Shown here: positions 1 through 9,369 of the stretch, piece by piece
Numbering within the stretch: the first letter of the stretch is position 1
Layout of the letters: each line of letters begins with the position of its first letter
Origin: Haliovirga abyssi
Lineage (GTDB): Bacteria > Fusobacteriota > Fusobacteriia > Fusobacteriales > Haliovirgaceae
Assembly: GCF_030295325.1 (NCBI RefSeq)
Contig: NZ_AP027059.1
Coordinates: forward strand, 496,001 to 560,000
Reading direction: 5' to 3'
DNA length: 64,000 nucleotides
Position numbers and translations under genes: made by a program
The notes under the pieces: model-generated
The model's database searches: none
Told to the model about the DNA's origin: nothing
What the model saw: only the letters and a program-made list of their open reading frames with translations

Positions 1-681
1 AGTTACAAAACAACTTGATAGATTTCCACTATTTTTTCTTAAATTAATAAGAATAGGGGTAGCTAATGAAATTTTTCTACCTGCAATAGAATTATAAACT
101 TGTTTGGCTAAATTTAATCTATTTTCTTTTTTTTCAACAGATGCAATAAATAAAGATACAGTTAAAAAAAGCTCTTGAGGCATTTCAAATGGCTTATCTT
201 CATCAAAAATAATATACCTATTTATCATCATATTTGCACCAGCATAATCAAAATCTAAATCATATTTTGGATTTATAAAAGTTCCTGCTGTTTCTAATTC
301 TTCTTTTGTATAAATTTTCATTATTTTAGAATCATAAAACCCTCTTTCTACAGAATTTTTTACAAATTCATAATAATTTCCATATCCAAAAAAATCATTT
401 TTTCTTTGATGTTGGATCTCTTTATAAAGTTCCCAAATTAAAAGACGAGCAGCAACTATTCTCCATTTAGGCATTTCTATAGATGTTAAATTTAAAGAAA
501 TATCAATTAAAGATTTTTGAATCTCTTTTGTGGTTATTTTGTCATGATAAATTGAATTAACCTGACTTTCTATTTCTAAATAATTAATATCTTCAAAACC
601 ATCGCAAGCCCATTTTAAAGCTTTTCTAATTTCTTTGATATCAATTTGCGATTCTATATTACTTCTATTTAATACATTCAT
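1..681 (-). CDS. nrdA: Ribonucleoside-diphosphate reductase, alpha subunit (class I), N-terminal part
   Basis: The gene runs off the left edge of the window; 227 codons are present. The protein reduces ribonucleoside diphosphates to deoxyribonucleotides in the cytoplasm together with a beta subunit that should lie beyond the edge. The first ~90 residues resemble an ATP-cone, the allosteric activity domain. The visible part ends in GNLSSCFV, where C224 matches the redox-active cysteine of class I alpha chains (E. coli C225). The ATG at 679-681 is chosen because AGGAGG lies just upstream. The promoter carries a pair of NrdR boxes, which supports the identification. Whether it is subclass Ia or Ib cannot be settled from this fragment, although the ATP-cone favours Ia. 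Confidence 0.93.
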   Translation of the reverse strand, partial: MNVLNRSNIESQIDIKEIRKALKWACDGFEDINYLEIESQVNSIYHDKITTKEIQKSLIDISLNLTSIEMPKWRIVAARLLIWELYKEIQHQRKNDFFGYGNYYEFVKNSVERGFYDSKIMKIYTKEELETAGTFINPKYDLDFDYAGANMMINRYIIFDEDKPFEMPQELFLTVSLFIASVEKKENRLNLAKQVYNSIAGRKISLATPILINLRKNSGNLSSCFVT

Positions 682-744
682 CTTCTTCCTCCTTTTGAAA
701 TTATAACATTTTTATAATTATTACATTATAAAAATTAAAAAAAT

Positions 745-791
745 ATACTACATATAGTGGTATGGAAATATTATACCACTTGATATAGTGT
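745..791. promoter_or_regulatory. Paired NrdR boxes
   Basis: Two imperfect palindromes, TACTACATATAGTG (746-759) and CACTTGATATAGTG (777-790), match the NrdR box pattern ACACWATATWTWGTGT. Their centres are 31 bp apart, close to three helical turns, as is usual for paired boxes. The second box lies between the -35 and -10 elements of the nrdA promoter, so repression is the expected effect. The NrdR gene itself is not in the window. Confidence 0.75.
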
Positions 792-798
792 TTGTAAA
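770..798 (-). promoter_or_regulatory. nrdA promoter
   Basis: On the minus strand, TTTACA (798-793) and TATAAT (775-770) are separated by exactly 17 bp. This is a good vegetative sigma-factor promoter, about 90 bp upstream of the nrdA start and overlapped by the NrdR boxes. Confidence 0.7.
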
Positions 799-890
799 GA
801 AAAAAATAAAATATAGAATTTGATAAAAAAAGAGCTTTTTTAAGTTCAATGCCATCAAGTTAAGAAAAAATATGTTTTTTTAGAGATTGA

Positions 891-931
891 TTTTATTATG
901 CTATTAGTAAACTACTAGTAGCATAATAAAA
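891..931. repeat. 19-bp inverted repeat between divergent nrdA and purL
   Basis: Arms 891-909 and 913-931 pair over 19 positions, with one G-T pair and a 3-nt loop. The neighbours are divergent, so no gene ends here and a terminator role for them is unlikely. It could be an operator or a remnant element. Apart from this hairpin and the two promoters, I see no gene in 682-1097. Confidence 0.6.
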
Positions 932-979
932 CGGTTAAATTTGAACTATAATAAATATACAATATATTGCTATTTATAA

Positions 980-1008
980 TTGAAAAAAAATATGAAATAA
1001 GATATAAT
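980..1008 (+). promoter_or_regulatory. purL promoter
   Basis: TTGAAA (980-985) and TATAAT (1003-1008) with a 17-bp spacer. The predicted transcript starts near 1015, giving a leader of about 80 nt. No purine riboswitch fold was recognised in that leader. Confidence 0.65.
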
Positions 1009-1097
1009 GTAGAAAATATTAGAAATCTAAATATTAGAATTAATTTAAATAAAAAAACGTAAAGTTTAACTATAAAAAATATTAATTAGGAGGAAAA

Positions 1098-4000
1098 ATG
1101 AACAACTTTAGAATTTTCGTTGAGAAAAAAGATGAGTTTAGGATTGAGTCTCAAAGTCTTTTAAGTGACTTAAAAGAAAATTTACAAATTCAATCTTTAA
1201 ATAATTTAAGATTGATTAATATTTATGAGGTTTTTGATATTAGTGATGAAGATTTATCAAAAGCAAAACAGTTTGTTTTTTCAGAACCTGCAACGGATAT
1301 TATTTTTGATTCTATCGACCTTTCAGAAGAAAATTACTTTTCTACAGAGTATTTACCAGGACAATTTGACCAAAGATCAGATTCAGCTATGCAATGTTTA
1401 AAGCTTCTTATTCCGGAAAACAGAAGCACAATAAAAAGTGGAAAACTAATTATACTTGAAGGGAATTTATCAAAAGAAGAAATTCAGAAAATAAAAGATT
1501 ATTATATCAATCCTGTTGAATCAAGAGAAAAAGATCTGTCTTTAGATCCAATAGAAGAAGATATAAATGCTCCTTTTGAAGTTGAAATTCATACAAATTT
1601 TATTAATTTAACATCTGAAGAACTTGAGTCATTTAGAATTCAAAATGGGCTAGCTATGAGTTTTAAGGATATTGAATTTGTTCAAAACTATTTTAAAAAT
1701 GAAGAAAAAAGAGATCCTAGCGAAACAGAGATAAAAGTGCTGGATACATATTGGTCTGATCATTGTAGACATACGACTTTTGAAACAGAAATTAAAAATG
1801 TTATTTTTCCAAAAGGAAATTTTAATGAAGTTTTACAAAATACATATAATGAATATCTAAAATCAAGAGAATTTGCACATGGCAGTAAAAAACCAATGTG
1901 TTTAATGGATATGGCAACTATTTCTGCAAGGGAACAAAGGAAATTAGGTGTTCTTGATGACCTTGAAATAAGTGATGAAGTAAACGCATGCAGCGTAAGA
2001 ATAAAAGTAGATGTAAATGGAAATAAAGAAAACTGGCTTCTTATGTTTAAAAATGAAACTCACAATCATCCAACAGAGATAGAACCTTTTGGAGGAGCTT
2101 CAACTTGTATAGGTGGAGCAATTAGAGATCCTTTATCTGGTAGATCATATGTTTATCAAGCTATGAGAGTAACTGGAGCTGCAAATATTAATGAAAAAAT
2201 AGAAAATACAATAGAAGGGAAATTGCCACAAAAAGTTATATCTAAAACTGCTGCACATGGTTATAGTTCATATGGAAATCAAATAGGACTTTCTACTTCA
2301 TTTGTAAAAGAGATTTTTCATGAGGGATATAAAGCTAAGAGAATGGAAGTTGGAGCTGTTGTTGGGGCTGTAAAAGAGGAGTATGTAAGAAGAGAAAAGC
2401 CATTAGCTGGAGATATTGTTATTATGCTTGGTGGTAAAACTGGAAGAGATGGATGTGGAGGAGCTACAGGTTCTTCAAAAGAGCATACGACAGAATCTCT
2501 TGTTACTTGTTCAGCAGAAGTCCAAAAAGGAAATGCACCAGAAGAAAGAAAAATACAAAGACTTTTTAGAAATCCAAATGTAACAAAATTAATAAAGAAA
2601 AGTAATGATTTTGGAGCAGGTGGAGTAGCTGTAGCTATTGGAGAATTATCAGATGGATTAATTATTAATTTAGATAAAGTACCTGTTAAATATTTAGGAT
2701 TAAATGGGACAGAACTTGCTATTTCAGAATCTCAGGAGAGAATGTCAGTTGTAGTGGCAAAAGAAGATGTTCAATTATTCATAAAATTAGCAGAAGAAGA
2801 AAATATAGAATCTGTAGTAGTTGCTGAAATTACTGAAGAAGCTAGACTTATTATGAAATGGAAAGGCAAAGATATTGTTAATCTTTCAAGAGCTTTTTTA
2901 GATACTAATGGAGTTCGTTCAGAAACAGAAGTTGAAATTGAAGAATTTGAAAAAATAGATATTTTTAAAAATAAAATTTCAGGAAATAGTATAAAAGAGA
3001 AGTTTTTAAACAATCTTTCGAAAGATAATGTAGCTTCACAAAAAGGTATGGTTGAAATGTTTGATGCTACTATTGGTGCTACTACTGTACTTATGCCTTA
3101 TGGAGGTAAATATCAATTAACTGAAACAGAAGCTAGTGTGCAAAAAATACCTTATTTAAATGGAGAAACTAATACTGCTAGTATTATGAGCTTTGGTTTT
3201 AATCCAAATATAAGTTCTTGGAGTCCTTTTCATGGTGCAGCATATGCAATGGTTGAATCTATATCTAAAATAGTTGCTGTAGGTGGAAAATGGCAAGGTA
3301 TTAGATTTAGTTTTCAAGAGTATTTTCAAAGATTAGGAAATAATAAGAAAAATTGGGGAAAACCATTTTCAGCTCTTTTAGGAACTCTTTTTGTACAAAA
3401 AGGTTTTGAGCTTCCTGCAATTGGTGGGAAAGATAGTATGAGTGGTAGTTTTAATGATATTAACGTTCCACCAACACTTATATCTTTTGCTGTTAATACT
3501 GAAAATGCGGATAAAATTATATCAAATGAATTTAAAAAAGAGAATAACTATATTTATTTAATTAAGCATAATCCAACAGAAGATTTTATGCCTAATATAG
3601 AAGAATTAAAAGAAAATTATGATTATATATACAAAAATATTTCTGAAGGTAATATTATTTCTGCTTCAACAATTAAATTTGGTGGAGTTGCAGAAGCAGT
3701 TGCGAAAATGTCTTTTGGAAATAAAATAGGTTCACAATTAGATGAACAGTTTGTAGATAACATCTTTGATTTGGATTATGGTTCTATTCTTGTAGAATCG
3801 AAAATAGAATTAAAATATAAAAACGGATTGTTAATAGGAAAAACAACTAATTCTAACTTTATATCTATAGGCAATGAGAAAATAACTTTAGATGAAGCTT
3901 TAGAAGCTTGGACAAAAACTTATAAGAAAGTTTATCCAAGTGAAGTAGATTTAGAAAAAGGAAGATTAGAGATTAAAGATTATAGAAAAGATATTAATAT

Positions 4001-4817
4001 TATATCAAAACCTATAGAAGGTAAGCCAAAAGTTTTTGTTCCTGTATTTCCAGGTACAAATTGTGAATATGATTCTATAAACTCTTTTGTAAAAGCAGGA
4101 GCAATAGCTGATTCAATGGTATTTAGAAATCAAAATTCACAGCAAATAATAGAGTCAATAAACGAAATGAAATCACATATAGATAGTTCACAAATAATTA
4201 TGCTTTCTGGTGGATTTTCAGCTGGAGATGAACCTGATGGTTCTGGTAAATTTATAGCTAATATATTAACTAATAATCTTATTAAAGATGCTATTGAAAA
4301 GTTTTTAAAAAGAGATGGTTTGATACTTGGAATATGTAATGGATTTCAAGCTCTTATAAAAAGCGGATTACTTCCATATGGTAAAATTGGAGAAGTGAAT
4401 TCTGAATCTCCTACATTAGCTAAAAATAATATAAATAGACATATTTCTAAAATAGTAAATACTAGAATTACATCTAATAAATCTCCATGGTTAAATGGAA
4501 TTGAACTTGGTACAATACATAGCATACCAGTTTCGCATGGCGAAGGGAAATTTGTAGCAAATGAAAAACTTTTAAAATCGTTATTTGAAAATGGACAAGT
4601 TGCAACACAATATGTAGATTTTGAAGGTTATCCTAGTATGAATGGAACTTTTAATCCAAACGGCTCATATCAAGCAATAGAAGGTATTACAAGCTTAGAT
4701 GGACGTATCTTAGGTAAAATGGGACATTCTGAAAGAGTAGGAACAAATGTTCATAAGAATATTTATGGAGAAAAAGAGCAAGGTTTATTTATTAATGGTG
4801 TAAAATATTTTAAATAA
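1098..4817 (+). CDS. purL: Phosphoribosylformylglycinamidine synthase, single-chain
   Basis: Converts FGAR, ATP and glutamine to FGAM, the fourth step of de novo purine synthesis. At 1239 residues it is the long form, with synthetase and glutamine amidotransferase domains in one chain, like the clade found in Clostridia and Fusobacteria. The N-terminal region contains the DHCRHTTF block. The C-terminal amidotransferase begins near residue 985 (FPGTNCEYDS) and has the nucleophile C1080 in GICNGFQ and the His/Glu pair H1210 and E1212 in GHSE. AGGAGG at about 1090 supports the start. It stands alone: no other pur gene is adjacent, and a strong terminator follows. Confidence 0.96.
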   Translation: MNNFRIFVEKKDEFRIESQSLLSDLKENLQIQSLNNLRLINIYEVFDISDEDLSKAKQFVFSEPATDIIFDSIDLSEENYFSTEYLPGQFDQRSDSAMQCLKLLIPENRSTIKSGKLIILEGNLSKEEIQKIKDYYINPVESREKDLSLDPIEEDINAPFEVEIHTNFINLTSEELESFRIQNGLAMSFKDIEFVQNYFKNEEKRDPSETEIKVLDTYWSDHCRHTTFETEIKNVIFPKGNFNEVLQNTYNEYLKSREFAHGSKKPMCLMDMATISAREQRKLGVLDDLEISDEVNACSVRIKVDVNGNKENWLLMFKNETHNHPTEIEPFGGASTCIGGAIRDPLSGRSYVYQAMRVTGAANINEKIENTIEGKLPQKVISKTAAHGYSSYGNQIGLSTSFVKEIFHEGYKAKRMEVGAVVGAVKEEYVRREKPLAGDIVIMLGGKTGRDGCGGATGSSKEHTTESLVTCSAEVQKGNAPEERKIQRLFRNPNVTKLIKKSNDFGAGGVAVAIGELSDGLIINLDKVPVKYLGLNGTELAISESQERMSVVVAKEDVQLFIKLAEEENIESVVVAEITEEARLIMKWKGKDIVNLSRAFLDTNGVRSETEVEIEEFEKIDIFKNKISGNSIKEKFLNNLSKDNVASQKGMVEMFDATIGATTVLMPYGGKYQLTETEASVQKIPYLNGETNTASIMSFGFNPNISSWSPFHGAAYAMVESISKIVAVGGKWQGIRFSFQEYFQRLGNNKKNWGKPFSALLGTLFVQKGFELPAIGGKDSMSGSFNDINVPPTLISFAVNTENADKIISNEFKKENNYIYLIKHNPTEDFMPNIEELKENYDYIYKNISEGNIISASTIKFGGVAEAVAKMSFGNKIGSQLDEQFVDNIFDLDYGSILVESKIELKYKNGLLIGKTTNSNFISIGNEKITLDEALEAWTKTYKKVYPSEVDLEKGRLEIKDYRKDINIISKPIEGKPKVFVPVFPGTNCEYDSINSFVKAGAIADSMVFRNQNSQQIIESINEMKSHIDSSQIIMLSGGFSAGDEPDGSGKFIANILTNNLIKDAIEKFLKRDGLILGICNGFQALIKSGLLPYGKIGEVNSESPTLAKNNINRHISKIVNTRITSNKSPWLNGIELGTIHSIPVSHGEGKFVANEKLLKSLFENGQVATQYVDFEGYPSMNGTFNPNGSYQAIEGITSLDGRILGKMGHSERVGTNVHKNIYGEKEQGLFINGVKYFK

Positions 4818-4823
4818 TTAAAG

Positions 4824-4855
4824 AAACTACTTCTTTGTTAAGAGGTAGTTTTTTT
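4824..4855 (+). terminator. purL terminator
   Basis: A 12-bp stem (4824-4835 with 4840-4851, one G-T pair) has a 4-nt loop and runs into seven T. It lies directly after the purL stop. Confidence 0.85.
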
Positions 4856-4867
4856 ATGTGGTCCTTT

Positions 4868-4895
4868 GTAGGGGCAATTCATGAATTGCCCTTAC
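4868..4895. repeat. GGGCAATTC palindromic repeat, copy 1
   Basis: A perfect 20-bp palindrome at 4872-4891 (GGGCAATTCA and its complement), extended by four more pairs on each side with one G-T. A near-identical core, one base different, lies at 20004-20023. Both are intergenic. Confidence 0.8.
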
Positions 4896-4898
4896 GAT

Positions 4899-4938
4899 AA
4901 ACAAACAAACAAACAAACAAACAAACAAACAAACAAAC
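4899..4938. repeat. (AAAC)10 tetranucleotide repeat
   Basis: Ten uninterrupted AAAC units. Such tracts are prone to slippage. This one is about 140 bp upstream of the next start codon and outside any reading frame, so an effect on expression is possible but not shown. The rest of 4939-5080 holds only a possible TATAAT at 5024-5029 with no convincing -35. Confidence 0.95.
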
Positions 4939-5080
4939 AAGTGAACTTTATTGTAAGAATACAGAAGTATATGTAATATAATGTTATGAAAAAAATATTC
5001 TTTTAAAATTTATAATTTTAAGGTATAATAGAAAAATCTAAATAGTTTAATATTAGTTAATATAAATTTAGGAGAAGAAA

Positions 5081-6265
5081 ATGAAAATATCAATTATTTC
5101 TGATGATTTTACAGGAGCAAATGACGTAGGAATTCAAGTTAAAGAATATGGAGTAAAAGTATGCTCTACAATAAATATAAACAAAAATAGTTGTGATGTA
5201 AATGTTATTAGTACGGAAACTAGGAATGCAAAAGAAGAAGAGGCTTATAATAAAATTAAAAAAACATTTATAAAATTAAAATCAAATGGATTTGATAAAT
5301 TTTATAAAAAGATAGATTCTACATTAAGAGGAAATATAAAATCTGAAATAGATGCTATTTTAGAAAATTTAGAAGATGAAGAACAAATATGTTTAGTTGC
5401 AGCATTTCCTAAAATGGGGAGAAAAATTTTAAATGGAATTCACTATTTATGGGATGAACCATTAATAAAAACAGAATTTGCAAAAGACCCAGTAGCGCCA
5501 GTGAAAGATGGAAATTTATTATCAAGAATAGGTAATAAAAAAAAAGAATTGATCAAACATTTTAAGTTAGATGATATTAGAAGTGAAGGATTTGCAAAAG
5601 AGATTAGAGAGTCAAAAAATAAAATTTTAATTTTTGACAGTGAAGTAGAAGAAGATTTGGAAAAAATATCTAAAATATTAGTAAATGAAAAAAAAGATAA
5701 ATATGTAGTAGGTTCAGCAGGAGCTATAGAATATTTAATGAAATATTGGGGATATAAAAAAAGTAAAGTGTTAATTGTATCTGGGAGTTGCTCAAACAAA
5801 AGTATAAAACAAATAAATTATTTTGAGATAAAATATAAAAATAGTTTAGATATAATAAATTTAGATGTATTTAAAAGAGAAAATTTAAAATTAGATTTAA
5901 AAAAAGATATTTTAATAAAATCTTTAAGAAAAAGAGAAGAAATGGATTATGTATTAGAAAAATATAAAATTAATGGAATAGATAAAAAAGAAGCTACAAA
6001 TATTATAAGTGATTATATTGCAAAAGAAACTATAAAAATAGTAAAAAAATATAATATAACAAAAATTATAATATTAGGTGGAGAAACATCCCTTAAAATA
6101 ATAAAAAGTTTAAATATAAACGGTTTAGAGATAAGATTTAAAATAGATACAGGAGTTGTAATTTCAGAGAGTTTTAATAAAAAATATATGATAATAACAA
6201 AGCCAGGAGCATTTGGAGAAGAAGATGTACTGGAAAGAGGTTATAATGTATTAAAAAGTGTATAA
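5081..6265 (+). CDS. Four-carbon acid sugar kinase family protein (DUF1537)
   Basis: Family members phosphorylate tetronates such as erythronate or threonate using ATP. The N-terminal sugar-binding domain opens with the hallmark DDFTGAND (residues 8-15) and contains KKIDSTLRGN. The C-terminal nucleotide-binding domain has ILGGETS and, near the end, TKPGAFGEEDVL. The length of 394 aa is slightly below the usual ~420. AGGAG precedes the ATG. The family is normally encoded with a 4-phosphate dehydrogenase (PdxA2), an OtnI/OtnC-type enzyme and a sugar-acid transporter; none is here, so the substrate cannot be inferred from context. Confidence 0.88.
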   Translation: MKISIISDDFTGANDVGIQVKEYGVKVCSTININKNSCDVNVISTETRNAKEEEAYNKIKKTFIKLKSNGFDKFYKKIDSTLRGNIKSEIDAILENLEDEEQICLVAAFPKMGRKILNGIHYLWDEPLIKTEFAKDPVAPVKDGNLLSRIGNKKKELIKHFKLDDIRSEGFAKEIRESKNKILIFDSEVEEDLEKISKILVNEKKDKYVVGSAGAIEYLMKYWGYKKSKVLIVSGSCSNKSIKQINYFEIKYKNSLDIINLDVFKRENLKLDLKKDILIKSLRKREEMDYVLEKYKINGIDKKEATNIISDYIAKETIKIVKKYNITKIIILGGETSLKIIKSLNINGLEIRFKIDTGVVISESFNKKYMIITKPGAFGEEDVLERGYNVLKSV

Positions 6266-6385
6266 AAATAAGACTATTTTAAGAGAAAAAACAAATAATT
6301 TAGTATAAATTTAAAAAAAGTGTAATGAAATTTAACAAAGTGCCGAGAATATAGATGTTAAATTTTTTTAGAGAGGGGTGATGTT

Positions 6386-6871
6386 TTGAGAAGAGCAGTT
6401 GTTGCAGCACTGTTAGTAGTACTTTTTAGTTACAGTTATTCAGGGATAAGTCAAGAAACTTTTAATAATATTTCATCTAGATTACTAGAAATGAAATCAG
6501 ATTTAAAAGTAGACTTACATAAGAAAAATTATGGAAATGAAGTAGTTGGTACTTTTGAATTAAAAGGAGATAAAATAAAATTGTCATCTTTTATGTTACC
6601 TGTAAAAGGTAGAAAAAATCAAAAAAACTATAACATTACAGAAGAAAGAGATTTAAACAGTTTTAAATTGTTATCTTCTAATCAACTATTACCTAAATAT
6701 TCTTATGGAAAAGAAAAAAATATGTTGCTAAAAGATATTGCTAAAACTACTGGCAAAGGATTAGCAGTTTTATTAGGGTTATTATTTGGAATGAAAATGT
6801 TTTTTTCAAAGAAAAAGAAAAAGAGAAAATCAAGAAAAACAGAAGAGAAAAAATCAAAAAAAGCAGCATAA
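6386..6871 (+). CDS. Small exported or membrane protein with Lys-rich tail, unknown function
   Basis: Not recognised. The 161-residue product starts with a short hydrophobic signal-like segment (residues 4-19). It has a polar region of about 95 residues and a second hydrophobic helix (about 122-140), and ends in a strongly basic tail dominated by Lys, Arg and Ser. A C-terminal membrane anchor with a basic cytoplasmic end is one topology that fits. The start is TTG at 6386: the nearby ATG at 6381 hits a stop after two codons, while GAGAGGGG sits seven bases before the TTG. A terminator shared with the convergent gene follows. Confidence 0.7.
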   Translation: MRRAVVAALLVVLFSYSYSGISQETFNNISSRLLEMKSDLKVDLHKKNYGNEVVGTFELKGDKIKLSSFMLPVKGRKNQKNYNITEERDLNSFKLLSSNQLLPKYSYGKEKNMLLKDIAKTTGKGLAVLLGLLFGMKMFFSKKKKKRKSRKTEEKKSKKAA

Positions 6872-6876
6872 AAAAA

Positions 6877-6914
6877 GAGAAGAAATTGATTTTAATCAAT
6901 CTCTTCCTTTTTTT
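6877..6914. terminator. Bidirectional terminator
   Basis: Arms 6879-6891 and 6894-6906 pair at 12 of 13 positions. They are flanked by an A-tract on the left and a T-tract on the right, so the hairpin can end both converging transcripts. Confidence 0.8.
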
Positions 6915-6924
6915 ATGCAATTTT

Positions 6925-9369
6925 TTAATATTTTATTGTTTTTTCTCTTGAAATATTAACAATTTCTTCAATTGTTAAATCTTTAGGATAAACAGTATCA
7001 ACATAATTAAAACTTATATTTCCAGGTCTAGGTATAATTATTCCTCTTGGATAAGCTTTATATGCACCATCTATTTTAGTTATTACAACTGGAATATCAA
7101 GTTCCTTACTTAATATAGCAAAACTTTTTTTATATTCTTTAATAGAGCCATCATTTGTTCTAGTTCCTTCTGGGAAAATAACAACATTTTTACCAGCTTT
7201 TAATATTGATGCAAGAGATTGTAAAGTTTCTTTTAATCCTTTATTAACATCAATAGGAATAATATTACTATGATCTTTAAAAAATATCATAAATTTAGAT
7301 TTAAAATAATTTGATTTAGAGACAAAATATGTATTTTTTAATATTTTATCAGGCAAACTTCCAACTAATATGAAACCATCAAGAAAACTTTGATGATTTG
7401 CAATTAAAACAAACTGTTTATCTGTTGGGATATTTTTAATATTTTTATTTTTTAATCTAAAATATAACTTTAATATAGGCATAGAAAGCCATTTCGTTGC
7501 AAAAAGTAAAAATGGATTTTTAGGCAAATCATAATTTGGAGTGTTTTTTAATATATTTCCCCAATTTACAGTTGTATTTGTAATTTCTCCCTGTTTCCCT
7601 TCTATATATAAATATAATTTTTCAAGTGTAGGGTTATCAAATATTTCATCTTGCTCCATTTTTATTCCAAATGAAGTTTCTATAAATACTTGTAATTCTA
7701 CTATATCCAATGAATCAAGTCCTAAATCAAGTTCTAAATGATTTTGTGGAAAAGGTTCTATATTTTTGTTTTCTTTTATATATTCTTTTAAAAGTTTATA
7801 ATATTCAGATTCAGGTTCTTTTATCTCTATATTATCATCTCTTTTTATAAATTTATTTAAAAAGCTTTCAAGCTGAAATCTTCTAATTTTTCCAAGCCTA
7901 GTTTTAGGTAGTTCTTCTTGAACAATATCAAATTTCAAAATCTTTTTATAATTTGGAGCATCTTGGTTGTATTTATCTATAATTTTCCATTTTATAGTTT
8001 CATTTATATTAGTAACTCCATTCTGTACTAATTTTCCAAAGTCAGGAAAGATAATTGCATGTAAAATATTATTTTTTTCAATTACACCAATTTCTTTTAT
8101 AAAATCTGATATTTTTAATATCTTTTTTTCTATATCTTCAGGATTTATATTTTTACCATTAGGAAGAACTATCATTTCTTTTTTTCTTCCAGTTATAAAG
8201 ATAAAGTTTTCTTTATCTATATATCCTAAATCTCCTGTTTTTATCCATCCATCTTCTGTGATTGTATTTTTGGTAGCTTCTGGTTTATTATAATATCCTT
8301 TCATAGTATTGTTACCTTTATAATAAATTTCTCCATCAACTATTTTTATAGAGCTTCCAATTACTGGCTGTCCAACAGAACCTATTTTTATGTTATTTCT
8401 TCTATTATATGACATTATAGGACAAGTTTCAGTCATTCCATATCCTTCTGTAAGTGGAAATCCAAGGGTATAAAAGTCTTGAGCAACAGTTTTATCAATT
8501 TTAGCTCCACCAGAAACCATAATTTTAATATTTCCGCCAAAATTATCATGTACTTTTGAAAAGATTTTTTTTCTAATTTTAATAGAATTTATATTTTTAG
8601 CTAAGTTAAACATTGATTTAGCAATAAAGCTTTCATCTATTTTTTTCATAATACTATTATGAAAAAGTTCTAATAAACGAGGAACTCCAATAAATATAGT
8701 TACTCTGTTTTTTTGTAATGCTTCTAAAATATCAGTTGAAGCTAGACTTTTAGAAAAAACTATTGTAGCTCCAACATAAATAGGACCTAATAATGTTCCA
8801 GCAAGAGGTAGTATATGATGTAAAGGAAGTAGTGCTAAAAAAGTATCTTCTTTTTCAAACATTTTATCTTTTATTAATGAGTTCATTAAAAATTTAAAAT
8901 TATTAACGGTAAGCATAACACCTTTTGGATCTCCAGTAGTTCCAGAAGTGTATAAAATCATCGCAGTATTATCCAACTTTGGAGTTTTAATATTTATAAA
9001 GTTAGATTTTTTTTCTATATTTAATTCATCAACATTTATAATATTTAACTTGTCTTTAAATTTTTCAGCTTTAGCTAAAGAACTGTTTGATACAAAAATA
9101 GTTTTGGCATTAGAGTCATTCATAACATATTCTAACTCTTTTTCATTAGAATTAAAATCAACAGGAATAGAAACTCCTTTACAATTCCAGATTGAAAAAA
9201 ACGAATAAATCCATTCAGGCCTATTTTCCATAAAAATAATAGCTTTTTCATCAGTAGATAATTTTGTTAATTTAGAGTATTCATTAATAAAATTAGTAAG
9301 TTCAGAGTAATTAATTTTTAAATCTCCATAAACTATAGCAGTTTTATTATAATCTTTTATAAATTCCAT
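6925..9369 (-). CDS. Acyl-CoA/acyl-ACP synthetase - acyl carrier - 1-acylglycerol-phosphate acyltransferase fusion
   Basis: The 814-residue protein has three parts. The first (about 1-510) is an AMP-forming fatty-acid ligase with TSGTTG at 141-146, a GYGMTE block and the GDLGY...TGRKKE hinge. The second is an acyl carrier domain with the phosphopantetheine serine S553 in LGLDSLD. The third is a PlsC-type acyltransferase with H659-X4-D664 (NHQSFLD) and FPEGTR. It probably activates free or recycled fatty acids, holds them on its own carrier and transfers them to a lysophospholipid. E. coli Aas has the opposite order (acyltransferase first) and no carrier domain. The ATG at 9367-9369 is preferred because GGGG lies just upstream; the frame stays open to 9570, but that extension is low-complexity and lies over the intergenic promoter zone. 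Confidence 0.87.
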   Translation of the reverse strand: MEFIKDYNKTAIVYGDLKINYSELTNFINEYSKLTKLSTDEKAIIFMENRPEWIYSFFSIWNCKGVSIPVDFNSNEKELEYVMNDSNAKTIFVSNSSLAKAEKFKDKLNIINVDELNIEKKSNFINIKTPKLDNTAMILYTSGTTGDPKGVMLTVNNFKFLMNSLIKDKMFEKEDTFLALLPLHHILPLAGTLLGPIYVGATIVFSKSLASTDILEALQKNRVTIFIGVPRLLELFHNSIMKKIDESFIAKSMFNLAKNINSIKIRKKIFSKVHDNFGGNIKIMVSGGAKIDKTVAQDFYTLGFPLTEGYGMTETCPIMSYNRRNNIKIGSVGQPVIGSSIKIVDGEIYYKGNNTMKGYYNKPEATKNTITEDGWIKTGDLGYIDKENFIFITGRKKEMIVLPNGKNINPEDIEKKILKISDFIKEIGVIEKNNILHAIIFPDFGKLVQNGVTNINETIKWKIIDKYNQDAPNYKKILKFDIVQEELPKTRLGKIRRFQLESFLNKFIKRDDNIEIKEPESEYYKLLKEYIKENKNIEPFPQNHLELDLGLDSLDIVELQVFIETSFGIKMEQDEIFDNPTLEKLYLYIEGKQGEITNTTVNWGNILKNTPNYDLPKNPFLLFATKWLSMPILKLYFRLKNKNIKNIPTDKQFVLIANHQSFLDGFILVGSLPDKILKNTYFVSKSNYFKSKFMIFFKDHSNIIPIDVNKGLKETLQSLASILKAGKNVVIFPEGTRTNDGSIKEYKKSFAILSKELDIPVVITKIDGAYKAYPRGIIIPRPGNISFNYVDTVYPKDLTIEEIVNISREKTIKY

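Noticed and set aside
830-888. Possible small structured element left of the 891-931 hairpin
   Set aside because: Only short mismatched complementarity is visible, with no second copy in the window.
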